A DNA stretch of 64,000 nucleotides from Bacteroidales bacterium 6E (GCA_001270045.2 DF970690.1:637944-701943), one strand, 5' to 3'. Positions 7,556-16,293 are shown, numbered from the stretch's first letter. A program made the numbers and translations. The notes: generated from the letters alone by a model not told the origin.

Positions 7556-9304
7556 ATGAACAGCATGTGGAGCCCGGCCAGACGATTGACATGGATCATT
7601 CCGGCCATTTTTTTCATGTTACAGAATGTCAATGCACAGAGGCCTGATTTCCTGTGGGCCAAAGGATTGCTGGGTGCCGAACAGGTGACCCCGACCGCAG
7701 TGGCTACCGATGCCCTCGGAAATGTGGTCATAGGAGGTGTCTATTCGGGTACCGTGGATTTTAATCCGGGGAGCGGTGTAACCAACATGACAGCCAATGG
7801 ATACGACGATATCTTTTTTCTCAAGCTGAATGGTTCCGGTGAATTTCTCTGGGCTTTCAGTCTGGGCGGTGAATCCTCAGAGTATCTCGAAGGGATGGCC
7901 CTGGATCCCCAGGGAAATATATACGTCACGGGGCATTATTCAGGGGAGGTTGATTTTGACCCGGGACAAGGTGTCCATAAACTTGCGGAAAATGGGGGCG
8001 CCGATATTTTTATCGCCAAATACAATTCTTCCGGAGCCTATCAATGGGCCCATTCTTTCGGGAATGAATATTCCGATGCCGGAACCCATATCCATATCGA
8101 CAAGGCAGGAAATGTACTGGTAGTGGGTGAGTTTCAGGATCCAACCGATTTTGACCCAGGTGCGGGTGTTGCCATCCTTGATCCTTTTGGAATGGATACC
8201 TTCATTGCCAAATATACACCCGCAGGTGCCCTGGTCTGGGCTAGAATGATTGGTGGTACAGGCAATGTCAACGGATACCACGTGACATCCGATGCACGAA
8301 ATAATGTCTACGTGACCGGTAGGGTCCGCAACAAGGTTGATTTTGACCCGGGGCCCGGCACACATGAAATTACCACGACCAATAATGAGGCTTTCCTGTT
8401 AAAACTGAATGCCGATGGACTGTTCAAGTATGTCGTGCTACCGGGCGGATCGGTAACAAGCAAGAATTTTAATAACCACAGGCCTGTCGGTGCCGACAAG
8501 GATGGAAGTGTTTACCTGGCATATGACTTTAAGTCAAGCGCCGATTTCAATCCAGGAACCGGTACGGTCACCCTCACCAGCAATGGCTTTGAAGATATAT
8601 TCCTTCAGAAGCTCGATTCACTGGGGAATTTTATCTGGGTGAAACAGGTGGGTGGCTCCAGTACCGACCTGGTGAACGATTTGATTGTCAGTGAATCGGG
8701 AGATCTTTTTGTTACCGGACGATTCAATGGGACGGTCGATTTTGACCCTGGGCCCGGCGTTGTCAATCTGAATGCCAACGGAGACTGGAATACGGGTATA
8801 TACATCGCACGATATAACAAGAACGGGGAGTTGGTATGGGCATACGATGTCAAGAGGAATGACGATACCTGGCCATATGGCGACGGCAACGCCCTTTGCC
8901 TCGACAAGGACGGAAATCTACTGGCTATCGGTGAATTTTCGGGAACCTATAATTTTAACCCAGGAAATACATCCGTGCTGTTATCTTCAGTGACAGAGAA
9001 TGTCCTTAACGGTTTTGTCATGAAGCTGAAGGGTACCCTTTCCGGTATGTCAATCACGGAATCTGGTTCCGGTGTCATATTGTTTCCCAACCCATTCAAT
9101 GACCAGCTCGAAATCAGGTCTGTCGAAAGCCTTAAGGATGCCCGACTGACGATCAGAAATCTCTCCGGACAGATTATTTACATTAAATCCTCCATGTATG
9201 GCAATAATTTTGTTGCTGACCTTCCCGTTATTCCGGCTGGAATTTATTTATTTGAAGTCGTGAATGGATCCCAAAGATCCACAGGGAAGATTGTCAAAAA
9301 TTAA
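7556..9304 (+). CDS. SBBP-repeat beta-propeller protein with T9SS sorting domain
   Basis: A 582-residue secreted protein with a signal peptide ending near residue 27 (FFMLQNVNAQ). About eight repeats of 45-65 residues follow, each with the pattern G-N-hydrophobic-hydrophobic-G-x-F/Y-x-G-T/E-V-D-F-N/D-P-G and a K-hydrophobic-D/N-x-x-G-x-F-x-W strand. This is the SBBP/beta-propeller family. Residues about 500-582 are a T9SS type A C-terminal domain, beginning ILFPNPFNDQLEIRS and ending GKIVKN. It should therefore be exported through the Por machinery and released or attached at the surface. Its role is unknown. It separates purU from the hisH block and is followed after 11 bases by a thioredoxin-like gene. 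Confidence 0.85.
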   Translation: MNSMWSPARRLTWIIPAIFFMLQNVNAQRPDFLWAKGLLGAEQVTPTAVATDALGNVVIGGVYSGTVDFNPGSGVTNMTANGYDDIFFLKLNGSGEFLWAFSLGGESSEYLEGMALDPQGNIYVTGHYSGEVDFDPGQGVHKLAENGGADIFIAKYNSSGAYQWAHSFGNEYSDAGTHIHIDKAGNVLVVGEFQDPTDFDPGAGVAILDPFGMDTFIAKYTPAGALVWARMIGGTGNVNGYHVTSDARNNVYVTGRVRNKVDFDPGPGTHEITTTNNEAFLLKLNADGLFKYVVLPGGSVTSKNFNNHRPVGADKDGSVYLAYDFKSSADFNPGTGTVTLTSNGFEDIFLQKLDSLGNFIWVKQVGGSSTDLVNDLIVSESGDLFVTGRFNGTVDFDPGPGVVNLNANGDWNTGIYIARYNKNGELVWAYDVKRNDDTWPYGDGNALCLDKDGNLLAIGEFSGTYNFNPGNTSVLLSSVTENVLNGFVMKLKGTLSGMSITESGSGVILFPNPFNDQLEIRSVESLKDARLTIRNLSGQIIYIKSSMYGNNFVADLPVIPAGIYLFEVVNGSQRSTGKIVKN

Positions 9305-9315
9305 AACCATAGGTT

Positions 9316-9861
9316 ATGAGGTATCTGATTGGATTCGTTGTATTGTTTTTTCATTCCTCCATTATGTTTGCACAGGTCAAAACCCAGGAAGTGCCGGCCG
9401 ATTATGGCTATATCGTGAAAATAGGCCAGCAGGTGCCCGATTTCGGCATGAAGCTGACCGATGGCAAAACCGTCAGGATGAACGACCTTCGGGGCAAGGT
9501 GGTCATGTTGCAGTTCACGGCCAGTTGGTGTGGCGTTTGCCGCAAAGAAATGCCGCATATCGAAAAGGACATCTGGCTGAAGCACAAGAATAACCCTAAA
9601 TTCGCCCTCTACGGAATCGACCTCGACGAGCCGCTTGACAAGGTGGTGAAGTTCGGCAAGGATGTCGGAATCACCTATCCGCTGGCTCTCGATCCGGCCG
9701 GAAGCATTTTCTACACTTTTGCCGAGAAGGGCGCCGGGGTGACCCGTAACGTCATCATCGATACCGACGGAAAAATCGTATTCATGACGCGCCTTTACAA
9801 GGAAGAGGAATTCAGCGAAATGGTCGGCGTCATCGACCAGCTGCTGGCCAAGGCCAAATAA
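9316..9861 (+). CDS. TlpA/ResA-like thioredoxin-fold protein, exported
   Basis: A 181-residue periplasmic thiol-disulfide protein. The signal peptide (about residues 1-20, ending IMFAQ) precedes a thioredoxin fold with the active site FTASWCGVCRKEMP, i.e. CGVC, near residue 74, and a cis-proline-region GVTRNVIIDTDG segment. The order AsWC..C then GIDLDEP is typical of AhpC/TSA-Redoxin members of the TlpA group, which reduce disulfides or support cytochrome c maturation. Partner unknown. It overlaps no gene and is 52 bases upstream of hisH, so it may share a transcript with it. Confidence 0.87.
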   Translation: MRYLIGFVVLFFHSSIMFAQVKTQEVPADYGYIVKIGQQVPDFGMKLTDGKTVRMNDLRGKVVMLQFTASWCGVCRKEMPHIEKDIWLKHKNNPKFALYGIDLDEPLDKVVKFGKDVGITYPLALDPAGSIFYTFAEKGAGVTRNVIIDTDGKIVFMTRLYKEEEFSEMVGVIDQLLAKAK

Positions 9862-9913
9862 ACCGTTCTCTGGCGGAGCATTCGTTATCCGCCGGGATAT
9901 TTGTCAAGGGAAT

Positions 9914-10519
9914 ATGCCTATGAATGTAGTCATCATAAAATACAATGCCGGCAATATTGAGTCGGTCAAGAATGCGCTCAGGCGAATCGGGGTCGATGCG
10001 GTCATCACTGCCGACCACGATGCGATCCGCAAGGCCGACAAGGTCATCTTTCCCGGGGTGGGGGAGGCTTCCACGACCATGGCCTACCTCAGGAAGGAAG
10101 GACTGGATCAGTTGATCCCTTCGCTCACCCAGCCTGTGCTTGGCATCTGCCTTGGCCTCCAGCTGATGTGCAGCCACTCCGAAGAGAATGACACCCCCTG
10201 TCTGGGAATATTCGATGAACGGGTGAAGCGGTTTATGCCTGAAAAGGGAAAGGAATTTACCGACAAGGTGCCTCACATGGGATGGAATGCCATTTTTCAC
10301 TTGAAGAGTGGAATTTTTTCCCCGGCAATGGAACAGCAATACGTTTACTTCGTACATTCGTATTATGCCAGCGTGGGTGAACATACGGCTGCCACCTGCA
10401 ACTATATCGTGCCTTTCAGCGCTGCATTGCACAAAGATAATTTCTATGCCACCCAGTTTCACCCCGAGAAAAGCGGTGATGTCGGGTCGCTCATCTTGAA
10501 AAATTTTATCCACATCTGA
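9914..10519 (+). CDS. hisH: Imidazole glycerol phosphate synthase, glutaminase subunit
   Basis: Glutamine amidotransferase subunit that supplies ammonia to HisF for formation of imidazole glycerol phosphate and AICAR. It has 201 residues. The class I triad is visible: the nucleophile Cys in GICLGLQLM (near residue 80) and the His/Glu pair in QFHPEKSG (near residue 181). The start could also be the ATG at 9920. Unusually, hisA and hisF do not follow; argB does, after 13 bases. An inverted repeat GGCGGA/TCCGCC at 9872-9893 lies just upstream without a T-run, so it is not an obvious terminator. Confidence 0.95.
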   Translation: MPMNVVIIKYNAGNIESVKNALRRIGVDAVITADHDAIRKADKVIFPGVGEASTTMAYLRKEGLDQLIPSLTQPVLGICLGLQLMCSHSEENDTPCLGIFDERVKRFMPEKGKEFTDKVPHMGWNAIFHLKSGIFSPAMEQQYVYFVHSYYASVGEHTAATCNYIVPFSAALHKDNFYATQFHPEKSGDVGSLILKNFIHI

Positions 10520-10532
10520 TTTTATTATTCAC

Positions 10533-11306
10533 ATGGACAGGCTGACGATTGTAAAAGTGGGAGGAAAAGTGGTTGAAGAGCCGGAGTTGCTGGATCGGTT
10601 GCTCGACGATTTTGTCCGGGTAACGGGTTACAAAATGCTGGTGCATGGTGGCGGTAAGGCTGCTACACAGATTGCCGACCGGCTCGGACTGGAAACCAAA
10701 ATGGTTGACGGAAGAAGGATCACCGATGCCGACATGCTCGAGGTGGTCACCATGGTATACGGCGGGCTGGTCAACAAGCGGGTAGTGGCCGGTTTGCAGA
10801 GCAGGAACGTGAATGCCCTCGGGCTTTCGGGTGCCGATCTTGATTTGATCAGGGCACGAAAAAGACCTGTGGAAGATATCGATTACGGTTTTGTGGGGGA
10901 TGTCGAAAATATCAATACCCGTGAACTCAGGCTGTTGCTCCGCGAGAATGTGGTGCCGGTAGTAGCACCGCTGACCCACAACGGAAAAGGCCTGATCCTG
11001 AATACCAACGCCGATACCATAGCCGCGCACATGGCAATCGACCTGGCCAACCATTTCAAGGTTTTCCTCTTTTACTGCTTCGAGAAAAGGGGTGTCCTGT
11101 CTGATCCGCTCGACGATAACAGCGTATTGCCCGAACTGAATGAATCGGAGTTCCTGCGTTTGCAGAACCTGGGGACCATCAGCAGCGGCATGATACCCAA
11201 ATTGCAGAATGGCTTCAAGGCCCTGCATAGCGGTGTCTCCGAAGTTCTTGTCACCAACCCGGAAAACTTTTCCCGGGGACGGGGGACCCGTTTGTTACGG
11301 GGATAA
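10533..11306 (+). CDS. argB: N-acetylglutamate kinase (possibly N-succinylglutamate kinase)
   Basis: Amino-acid kinase family enzyme of arginine biosynthesis that phosphorylates the gamma-carboxylate of an N-acylated glutamate. It has 257 residues. Visible motifs are VKVGGKVV at the N-terminus, the substrate-loop VHGGGKA, the LSGADLDLI segment, the ATP-site Asn/Asp in LNTNADTIAAHMA, and SSGMIPKL near residue 215. Bacteroides fragilis is known to use succinylated intermediates in this pathway, so the acyl group cannot be fixed from sequence alone. It is the last gene of the block and runs into a terminator hairpin. Confidence 0.92.
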   Translation: MDRLTIVKVGGKVVEEPELLDRLLDDFVRVTGYKMLVHGGGKAATQIADRLGLETKMVDGRRITDADMLEVVTMVYGGLVNKRVVAGLQSRNVNALGLSGADLDLIRARKRPVEDIDYGFVGDVENINTRELRLLLRENVVPVVAPLTHNGKGLILNTNADTIAAHMAIDLANHFKVFLFYCFEKRGVLSDPLDDNSVLPELNESEFLRLQNLGTISSGMIPKLQNGFKALHSGVSEVLVTNPENFSRGRGTRLLRG

Positions 11307-11340
11307 AAAAAGAAGCTGGCGAATAACCAGCTTCTTTTTT
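11305..11340. terminator. Bidirectional terminator between argB and the TonB receptor
   Basis: Stem AGAAGCTGG (11311-11319) pairs with CCAGCTTCT (11327-11335) around a seven-base loop. Six A precede the stem and more than five T follow it. The A-run and T-run make it usable from either side, which fits the convergent genes argB and the TonB-dependent receptor. Confidence 0.9.
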
Positions 11341-11370
11341 TATACGGTGCCTCGCCCTGCAGTCCCCGGA

Positions 11371-13812
11371 TCAGAACCTCAGGTCCAGTCCCACCATAAA
11401 ATGTCGTCCTGCCTGCGGGAAATATCCATCCATCTTGTACCTTTCGCCTCCCAGAATGTAACTGTATACCCATGCATTGCTTTCATATGTGGCGTCGGAC
11501 AGGTTGTTGACCATCAGCCTGAGGGTCACATCCCCTGCAAATCGTGTCCGGAAGGTGTAATCGGCCAGCAGGTTGCTGACAAACCAGGGATCGAGCGACC
11601 GGTCGTCCGATGCGGTGTTGTCGATGTATTGCTTCCCTGTATAGTTGGATATCAATGAGATGCTCCCTTTGTCGCTGGGAGTCCATTTCAGCTGACTGTT
11701 GGCCAGGAACCCTGGAGAGAAGGAGAGGTCGGTCGATCCCAGACCAAATGCCTGTTGCCCGCCGTTGTCCCAGTCGTCGACATACTCGGTGAAATCCATG
11801 ATCCTGCTCCTGCTGAATGTGGCGGTGGCATCCCATCTTAACGTGGAGGCTATTTTAAGGCCCCACATCAGCTCCACGCCTGCGCGATAGCTGTCATCCA
11901 CATTGACCATGACCGGTGCCCCTACGTCGTTTATTTTTCCTGTCAGCACCAGCTGCCGGTCATATAGCATATAGAACAGGTTGACCCCTCCGGTGAAGTT
12001 GATGCTGCTGTAGTGATATCCGGCTTCCAGGTCGTTGAGGGTCTCATGCGAGGGGAGTTGTCCCGGACTTGCATCCGTGAAGTTGTCGCGGTTGGGCTCA
12101 CGGCTTGCACGGGCAAATGAGAGGTATGCCTGCTGCCTGTCGGTGGGCTGGTAGAAGATGCCGGCCTTGGGATTGAAGAAATGGTAGTCGTGGTCCTGGT
12201 CGAGCGTCGCAAGGTCATCATCAATGCCGTCGATGCCATAGCTGATCTGCCGGTACTGAAGGTCGGCAAACAGGTTGATCCTGTCTGAAATGGCCTGGTT
12301 CAGCTTGATGTAGTTGTTGATGTCGGTCTTGACGCCCAGGTTCCGGTACCATTCAAAATCTTTGGGATTGTCGCCCATGATGCCTGCCCAGAGGATCGTG
12401 CCGTAATGACTGCCATCATACTGGTGCAATCCCCCTCCCCATGAAAGGTCGGTCTTGCCCTTCCGGTAATTCAGCGAAAATACTCCACCGTAAAAGTCGT
12501 TGTCGAGCCATTTGCGCCTGACAAGGTCGGTCCTTGATACTTCCGTATCCCCGATCACCGGCTTTTCCATGCCGTAATCCGCGAATTTGGCGTTGCCCTT
12601 GAACTGTTCGTAATAGCCCAGCCCGATGGTATAATGCAGCGAGGCATTGAGGTTGAGGTGGCTGTTCACCATGTGCGAAAAATGGAGCTGGAAATGGTCT
12701 TGCTGGTACTGGTCCACCTGGTTTTCGTAGGTATACAGGTTGTATGTGCGTGGGTTCGAGGCGATCATTTCGGCCGTTTCCTGTGGGGTGTAAAGCCAGT
12801 GTTCTTCATAGCGTTTCATCCCTTCGAGGTCGTTGTCCAGTCTTACCGACGGCACCCCGTTCCAGGCCTGGTAGGTGGTCTGCGTACCTCCGAACACCAC
12901 CGCCTTGATCACGGTCGTCGGGGTATAGTAGCCTCCCGAAACGAAGAAGGATTTCAGGTCGCTGAATGCCCGGTCAATGAATCCGTCAGAGGATATCTTC
13001 GAGAGGCGGGCATCGAGGGCAAACTTGCCGTTGATCAGACCTGTCCCTGCAGAGATGCTGTTTTTCAGCGTATTGAACGTTCCCCCGGCGGTCCTGATTT
13101 CCGCGTACGGTTCAGGGTTCAGCGAGAGGGTCTGGAGGTTGATGGTGGCCCCGAATGAGGCTGCACCATTTGTTGATGTTCCCACCCCGCGCTGAATCTG
13201 GATGTTGTTGGTCGAACCGGCCAGGTCGGGCTGGTCGACAAACCAGGTGCCGTGCGATTCGGAGTCGTTGAGTGGAATGCCGTTAACCGTCACGTTAATA
13301 CGGTTCAGGTCGGTGCCCCTGATCCTGAAATTGGTGTACCCGATTCCGGCACCTGCATCGGAGGTGGCCACAAACGAGGGCGAAAGGGCCAGCAGGTAGG
13401 GGATGTCCTGCCCGAAGTTCCGCTCCCGGATCTCCTCGCCGGTAATGTTCACATAGGCAACGGGGGTCTTGTCGCCGGCCAGGGTGGCCGATACCACGAT
13501 TTCCCCGGTGTAGACGACGGTTGGGGTGAGCACCACCTCGATGTCGCGCGATTGGGTCAGGTCGACCTCAAGTTCTGTAGGTTCGAAACCGATAAAGCTG
13601 ACTGCCAGCATGTATTTTCCCGGTTTCAGGTTTTTGAATTCGAATCGCCCGTCTCTTCCCGCCGATACCCCCGAATAGGTGTCGCGGATCACCACGCTCG
13701 CACCGGGCAATGGTTCTTCTTCCCGGTCTTGCACGATCCCACGCAGGGACACCTGCGACCAGGCCACCACGAACAGCAACTGCATGACCAGCAGTAAACT
13801 CCACTTTTTCAT
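11371..13812 (-). CDS. TonB-dependent outer-membrane receptor, probable thiamine-compound importer
   Basis: An 813-residue outer-membrane receptor. After the signal peptide (ending VVAWSQ, about residue 20) comes a carboxypeptidase-regulatory-like domain (about 22-105, LRGIVQDREEEPLPGASV). A plug domain follows at about 115-225 (FRIRGTDLNRINVTVNGIPL, then IQIQRGVGTSTNGAASFG), and then a 22-strand-type barrel that ends in the aromatic FMVGLDLRF. Such receptors take up scarce ligands with energy from TonB. The substrate is inferred from a TPP riboswitch in the 5' leader: thiamine, its phosphates or a precursor. No pnuT or thiamine kinase lies next to it. It has its own promoter at 13979-14009. 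Confidence 0.9.
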   Translation of the reverse strand: MKKWSLLLVMQLLFVVAWSQVSLRGIVQDREEEPLPGASVVIRDTYSGVSAGRDGRFEFKNLKPGKYMLAVSFIGFEPTELEVDLTQSRDIEVVLTPTVVYTGEIVVSATLAGDKTPVAYVNITGEEIRERNFGQDIPYLLALSPSFVATSDAGAGIGYTNFRIRGTDLNRINVTVNGIPLNDSESHGTWFVDQPDLAGSTNNIQIQRGVGTSTNGAASFGATINLQTLSLNPEPYAEIRTAGGTFNTLKNSISAGTGLINGKFALDARLSKISSDGFIDRAFSDLKSFFVSGGYYTPTTVIKAVVFGGTQTTYQAWNGVPSVRLDNDLEGMKRYEEHWLYTPQETAEMIASNPRTYNLYTYENQVDQYQQDHFQLHFSHMVNSHLNLNASLHYTIGLGYYEQFKGNAKFADYGMEKPVIGDTEVSRTDLVRRKWLDNDFYGGVFSLNYRKGKTDLSWGGGLHQYDGSHYGTILWAGIMGDNPKDFEWYRNLGVKTDINNYIKLNQAISDRINLFADLQYRQISYGIDGIDDDLATLDQDHDYHFFNPKAGIFYQPTDRQQAYLSFARASREPNRDNFTDASPGQLPSHETLNDLEAGYHYSSINFTGGVNLFYMLYDRQLVLTGKINDVGAPVMVNVDDSYRAGVELMWGLKIASTLRWDATATFSRSRIMDFTEYVDDWDNGGQQAFGLGSTDLSFSPGFLANSQLKWTPSDKGSISLISNYTGKQYIDNTASDDRSLDPWFVSNLLADYTFRTRFAGDVTLRLMVNNLSDATYESNAWVYSYILGGERYKMDGYFPQAGRHFMVGLDLRF

Positions 13813-13869
13813 TTTTTAGAAATTTTGGTTAAAGAACTAACCAATGAGGCAGGAATAATCCTGTTTTAC

Positions 13870-13964
13870 CTTCCCTCCGCCGGCATTATCCGGATCAGGT
13901 TTTAAGGGTATGATCTCAGCCTGTATTTTAACCCGGTTATTACCGGGCTTAGGCACCCCATTGA
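13870..13964 (-). ncRNA. TPP riboswitch (THI element)
   Basis: On the minus strand this stretch carries the conserved THI-box blocks in order: GGGGTGCC, a variable hairpin (CCCGGTAATAACCGGG), GGCTGAGATCA, TACCC, then ACCTGATCCGGATAATGCC and GGCGGAGGGA. The stem and binding segments match the thiamine pyrophosphate riboswitch family. It lies about 55 bases before the receptor ATG, so TPP binding probably lowers receptor expression, through the start region or premature termination. I see no strong terminator between it and the ATG, which favours translational control. Confidence 0.95.
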
Positions 13965-13978
13965 GTGAAATATCGGCG

Positions 13979-14009
13979 CAAAGGTAGATGGGAATTCGGT
14001 GATTTCAAA
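13979..14009 (-). promoter_or_regulatory. Promoter of the riboswitch-receptor unit
   Basis: On the minus strand, TTTG (14009-14006) is followed by exactly 19 bases and TACCTTTG (13986-13979). This is a perfect match to the Bacteroidota housekeeping promoter TTTG-N19-TAnnTTTG. Transcription would start about 13973, a few bases before the TPP aptamer. Confidence 0.85.
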
Positions 14010-14012
14010 ATG

Positions 14013-14045
14013 AAAAAGCCATAAATGTCTTTTTTATGGCTTTTT
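14013..14045 (-). terminator. Terminator of the long minus-strand operon
   Basis: Inverted repeat AAAAAGCCATAAA (14013-14025) / TTTATGGCTTTTT (14033-14045) with a seven-base loop, 24 bases after the stop of the glycosidase gene. On the minus strand the 3' arm ends in five T. It lies directly upstream of the -33 box of the receptor promoter and insulates the two units. Confidence 0.8.
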
Positions 14046-14069
14046 TGTGTTGTAGTGTATCCCTTACCT

Positions 14070-15191
14070 CTACTTTTTCAGTAGCTTCAGTGCCGCCCAG
14101 TGTTCGTCCTTCAGGTCGTTGTATGAGAACATGGCAATACCGCCAGCTCCCGCTTCAAGTGATACCCTGAAGGCTTCTGCCAGCTCTTCGGGCTTGATCG
14201 AGGGGATGAACAATCCCGAATAAACCGGTTTCTTCTCTTTCAGCTGGCCGATCTTCTCCCTCAGCTGGTCGCCAACCCACGACAGTCCTGCGTTGTAGAA
14301 GTTGTGGTAAAGCATCGGGAGGTAGCCGTCGAGGTTCCAGTTTCGCCACTCCTGCCTTACGCTTTCCCAGTTGGGGAACACGGCTGCAGTAATCTGCTTG
14401 CCGGCTTTGTGGGCTTCGGGGGTCAGCACTTCCCTGACCATATAGGTGATGGTGTCGTACCTGAATTGCCGCCATTCGGCATGGAATGCAGGGTCGGCAA
14501 TGTCCTTCATGGGGTCGAGCCCGGTCTTGTCCTTGAAGTTCTTCCGGCAGGTGTCGCAGTAGCAATAGTCGTATTCGGGGTATTCCTTGTCCTGCACGAT
14601 CTTGTAATTGGGCTGCAATGCTTCAGCCAGTATGACGTCGGGCAGACGTACATAGTCGAGGTGGACGCCTGCCAGTCCCTCTTTCGATGCGAGGTCGGCC
14701 ACGTTTTGCCGCACAAACTCCCTGACTTCGGGATTCGACGAACACATGAACCTGTAATAGGGGACATAGGCCGGCTGGGTATTGGCCAGTTGTCCTGCCC
14801 GGTTCACGGCGTACCAGTCGGGGTGTTTTTCGGTGTATATGGGCATATTGTTGGGCATGGTCCACATCCATGAATGTACCTCCACGCCGGTCTCCCTGCC
14901 TGCCTTGATCAGGGTCTCGAGCAGGGGCTCCCGCATGGGCAGCCTATTGGTCTCGAACCAGGCATTGTTGGAGTTATATACTTCGGGAAGTACGGCATCG
15001 ATGCCATGTGCCTTCATCTTTTCGAGCTGGGTTTTCCAGTAGTCGAGAGTCTTGCCGGCCTGTGGCCTGAGCCAGATCCAGTTTTTAGGGGTAGCCCCTG
15101 AACGGATAGGTTCACTGCCTATCGTGAACGGGGAGGTGGCAATGACTGCCAGCCCGAGCCCTGCCGTTTTGATGAATGTTCTTTTATCCAT
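14070..15191 (-). CDS. GHL10-like family 10 glycosylhydrolase, exported
   Basis: A 373-residue protein with an N-terminal KRTFIKTAGLGLAVIA export signal (Tat- or Sec-like). The rest is a predicted TIM barrel of the DUF187/GHL10 type: WIWLRPQAG, GIDAVLPEVYNSNNAWF, GVEVHSWMWTMPNN, a GVHLDYVRLPD strand with the conserved Asp/Tyr/Arg, and GGIAMFSYNDL near the end. Known relatives include putative glycan hydrolases; no substrate can be read from the sequence. A Cys cluster (YCYCDTCRKNF, near residue 200) recalls a metal- or disulfide-binding loop. It directly follows the CBM9-like gene, which fits a joint role on extracellular polysaccharide. Confidence 0.78.
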   Translation of the reverse strand: MDKRTFIKTAGLGLAVIATSPFTIGSEPIRSGATPKNWIWLRPQAGKTLDYWKTQLEKMKAHGIDAVLPEVYNSNNAWFETNRLPMREPLLETLIKAGRETGVEVHSWMWTMPNNMPIYTEKHPDWYAVNRAGQLANTQPAYVPYYRFMCSSNPEVREFVRQNVADLASKEGLAGVHLDYVRLPDVILAEALQPNYKIVQDKEYPEYDYCYCDTCRKNFKDKTGLDPMKDIADPAFHAEWRQFRYDTITYMVREVLTPEAHKAGKQITAAVFPNWESVRQEWRNWNLDGYLPMLYHNFYNAGLSWVGDQLREKIGQLKEKKPVYSGLFIPSIKPEELAEAFRVSLEAGAGGIAMFSYNDLKDEHWAALKLLKK

Positions 15192-15207
15192 GGTCGTTCA
15201 GTTTATT

Positions 15208-16293
15208 TTAATTCCAGATTTTGCTGTCCTCGGTGAGTTTCCACCACGATTGGCCATCGGCCGATTTTGCCCTGATCAGGTACTGTCCGGGGGTTACTTC
15301 AAATACGGGGACGAAATTCTCCGGGAATTCCGGAAGTTCATCACCAAAGAGTTCTCCCAGGCTGGCTGCATATTCCCTGTTCAGGTGGAAATATGCCCTC
15401 TGAGCTTCATATATTTTCCGGAGGCTGGTCTTGATGGGCTCGTCGGGATGGACCACAAATGCGTCTTTTCCCTCACCTGCCTTCAGTCCGCTGAACTGCA
15501 CAAATCCCCATCGGTCGGGATGGTGCATGTCTATGATGCCTTGCGGCGACCAGATCCAGTTGTATTCGGGCCAGGGCCTGCCGGTGTCGGGATTGATTCT
15601 TTTGGTGTATTTTCCGTTGACCACATCGAGGCGCCATTCGACCCTCGAGAAGTTGATCCGCCACTGGTCTCCCGGCGCAGGTCGTTGTTTTCGGGGGGCG
15701 CATTCGCGAAGCACTTCCCATGGAAGGGCCAGCTCGACCGACCACAATGTGTCGGTGTCGGCCGGATTGTTGATAGTGCCTGCATGGTGCACACCCACTT
15801 TCAACCCGATGATTTCCCACGAATTGATCGGCGGGCCGCCGTGGATATAAGGCTTCACCAGCAACAGGTCCCATTTGGTGCCCAGGGCGTTCACCTCCAG
15901 CTCGTAATAGTTATGGGTGTCGCCGTCGGGATCAATGAATACCTCAAAGTTATTTTCATGGAAGATAACGGTCTCATCCTCGGTGTAGGTGGCCCAGATG
16001 TCGGTCTCCGACAGCTCGGCACCTATGTACAGGTATTGCTCGTCGTACAGGATTTTGGCCCGTGTGCGGTGGGTCGGGACCGGCATGTGGAAGCCTTCGA
16101 TGTCGGCAAAGTCTTCGGTCCACTCAGAGTTTTGCCAGTCCGGTTCATCCAGCCTGCCATCGATCGTCAGCGTTCCGGCGGTATGGTAGGTTACATATTT
16201 TCGGGGAAGTTCATGGGATTGTCCCTGGCTGGCTGCCGGGATGAGCAACAAAATAAGGAGGGCATGAAAGAGAACAAGTTTTTTCCTGTGCAT
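15208..16293 (-). CDS. Carbohydrate-binding family 9-like exported protein
   Basis: A 361-residue protein. A signal peptide (about 1-24) precedes a CBM9-like beta-sandwich covering about residues 30-250. Typical segments are TIDGRLDEPDWQ, AKILYDEQYLYIGAEL, NFEVFIDPDGDTHNYYELEVN, WSVELALPWE and WRINFSRVEW. The C-terminal third (about 265-361) is helical and ends in a short strand-rich piece (FEVTPGQYLIRA). CBM9 modules bind reducing ends of sugars; stand-alone versions are common in Bacteroidota polysaccharide loci. It lies between the GT2 and GHL10-like genes on the same transcript. Confidence 0.82.
   Translation of the reverse strand: MHRKKLVLFHALLILLLIPAASQGQSHELPRKYVTYHTAGTLTIDGRLDEPDWQNSEWTEDFADIEGFHMPVPTHRTRAKILYDEQYLYIGAELSETDIWATYTEDETVIFHENNFEVFIDPDGDTHNYYELEVNALGTKWDLLLVKPYIHGGPPINSWEIIGLKVGVHHAGTINNPADTDTLWSVELALPWEVLRECAPRKQRPAPGDQWRINFSRVEWRLDVVNGKYTKRINPDTGRPWPEYNWIWSPQGIIDMHHPDRWGFVQFSGLKAGEGKDAFVVHPDEPIKTSLRKIYEAQRAYFHLNREYAASLGELFGDELPEFPENFVPVFEVTPGQYLIRAKSADGQSWWKLTEDSKIWN

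Noticed and set aside
9872-9893. GGCGGA/TCCGCC hairpin as a terminator before hisH
   Set aside because: Six-base stem with a ten-base loop and no T-run; not enough for an intrinsic terminator.
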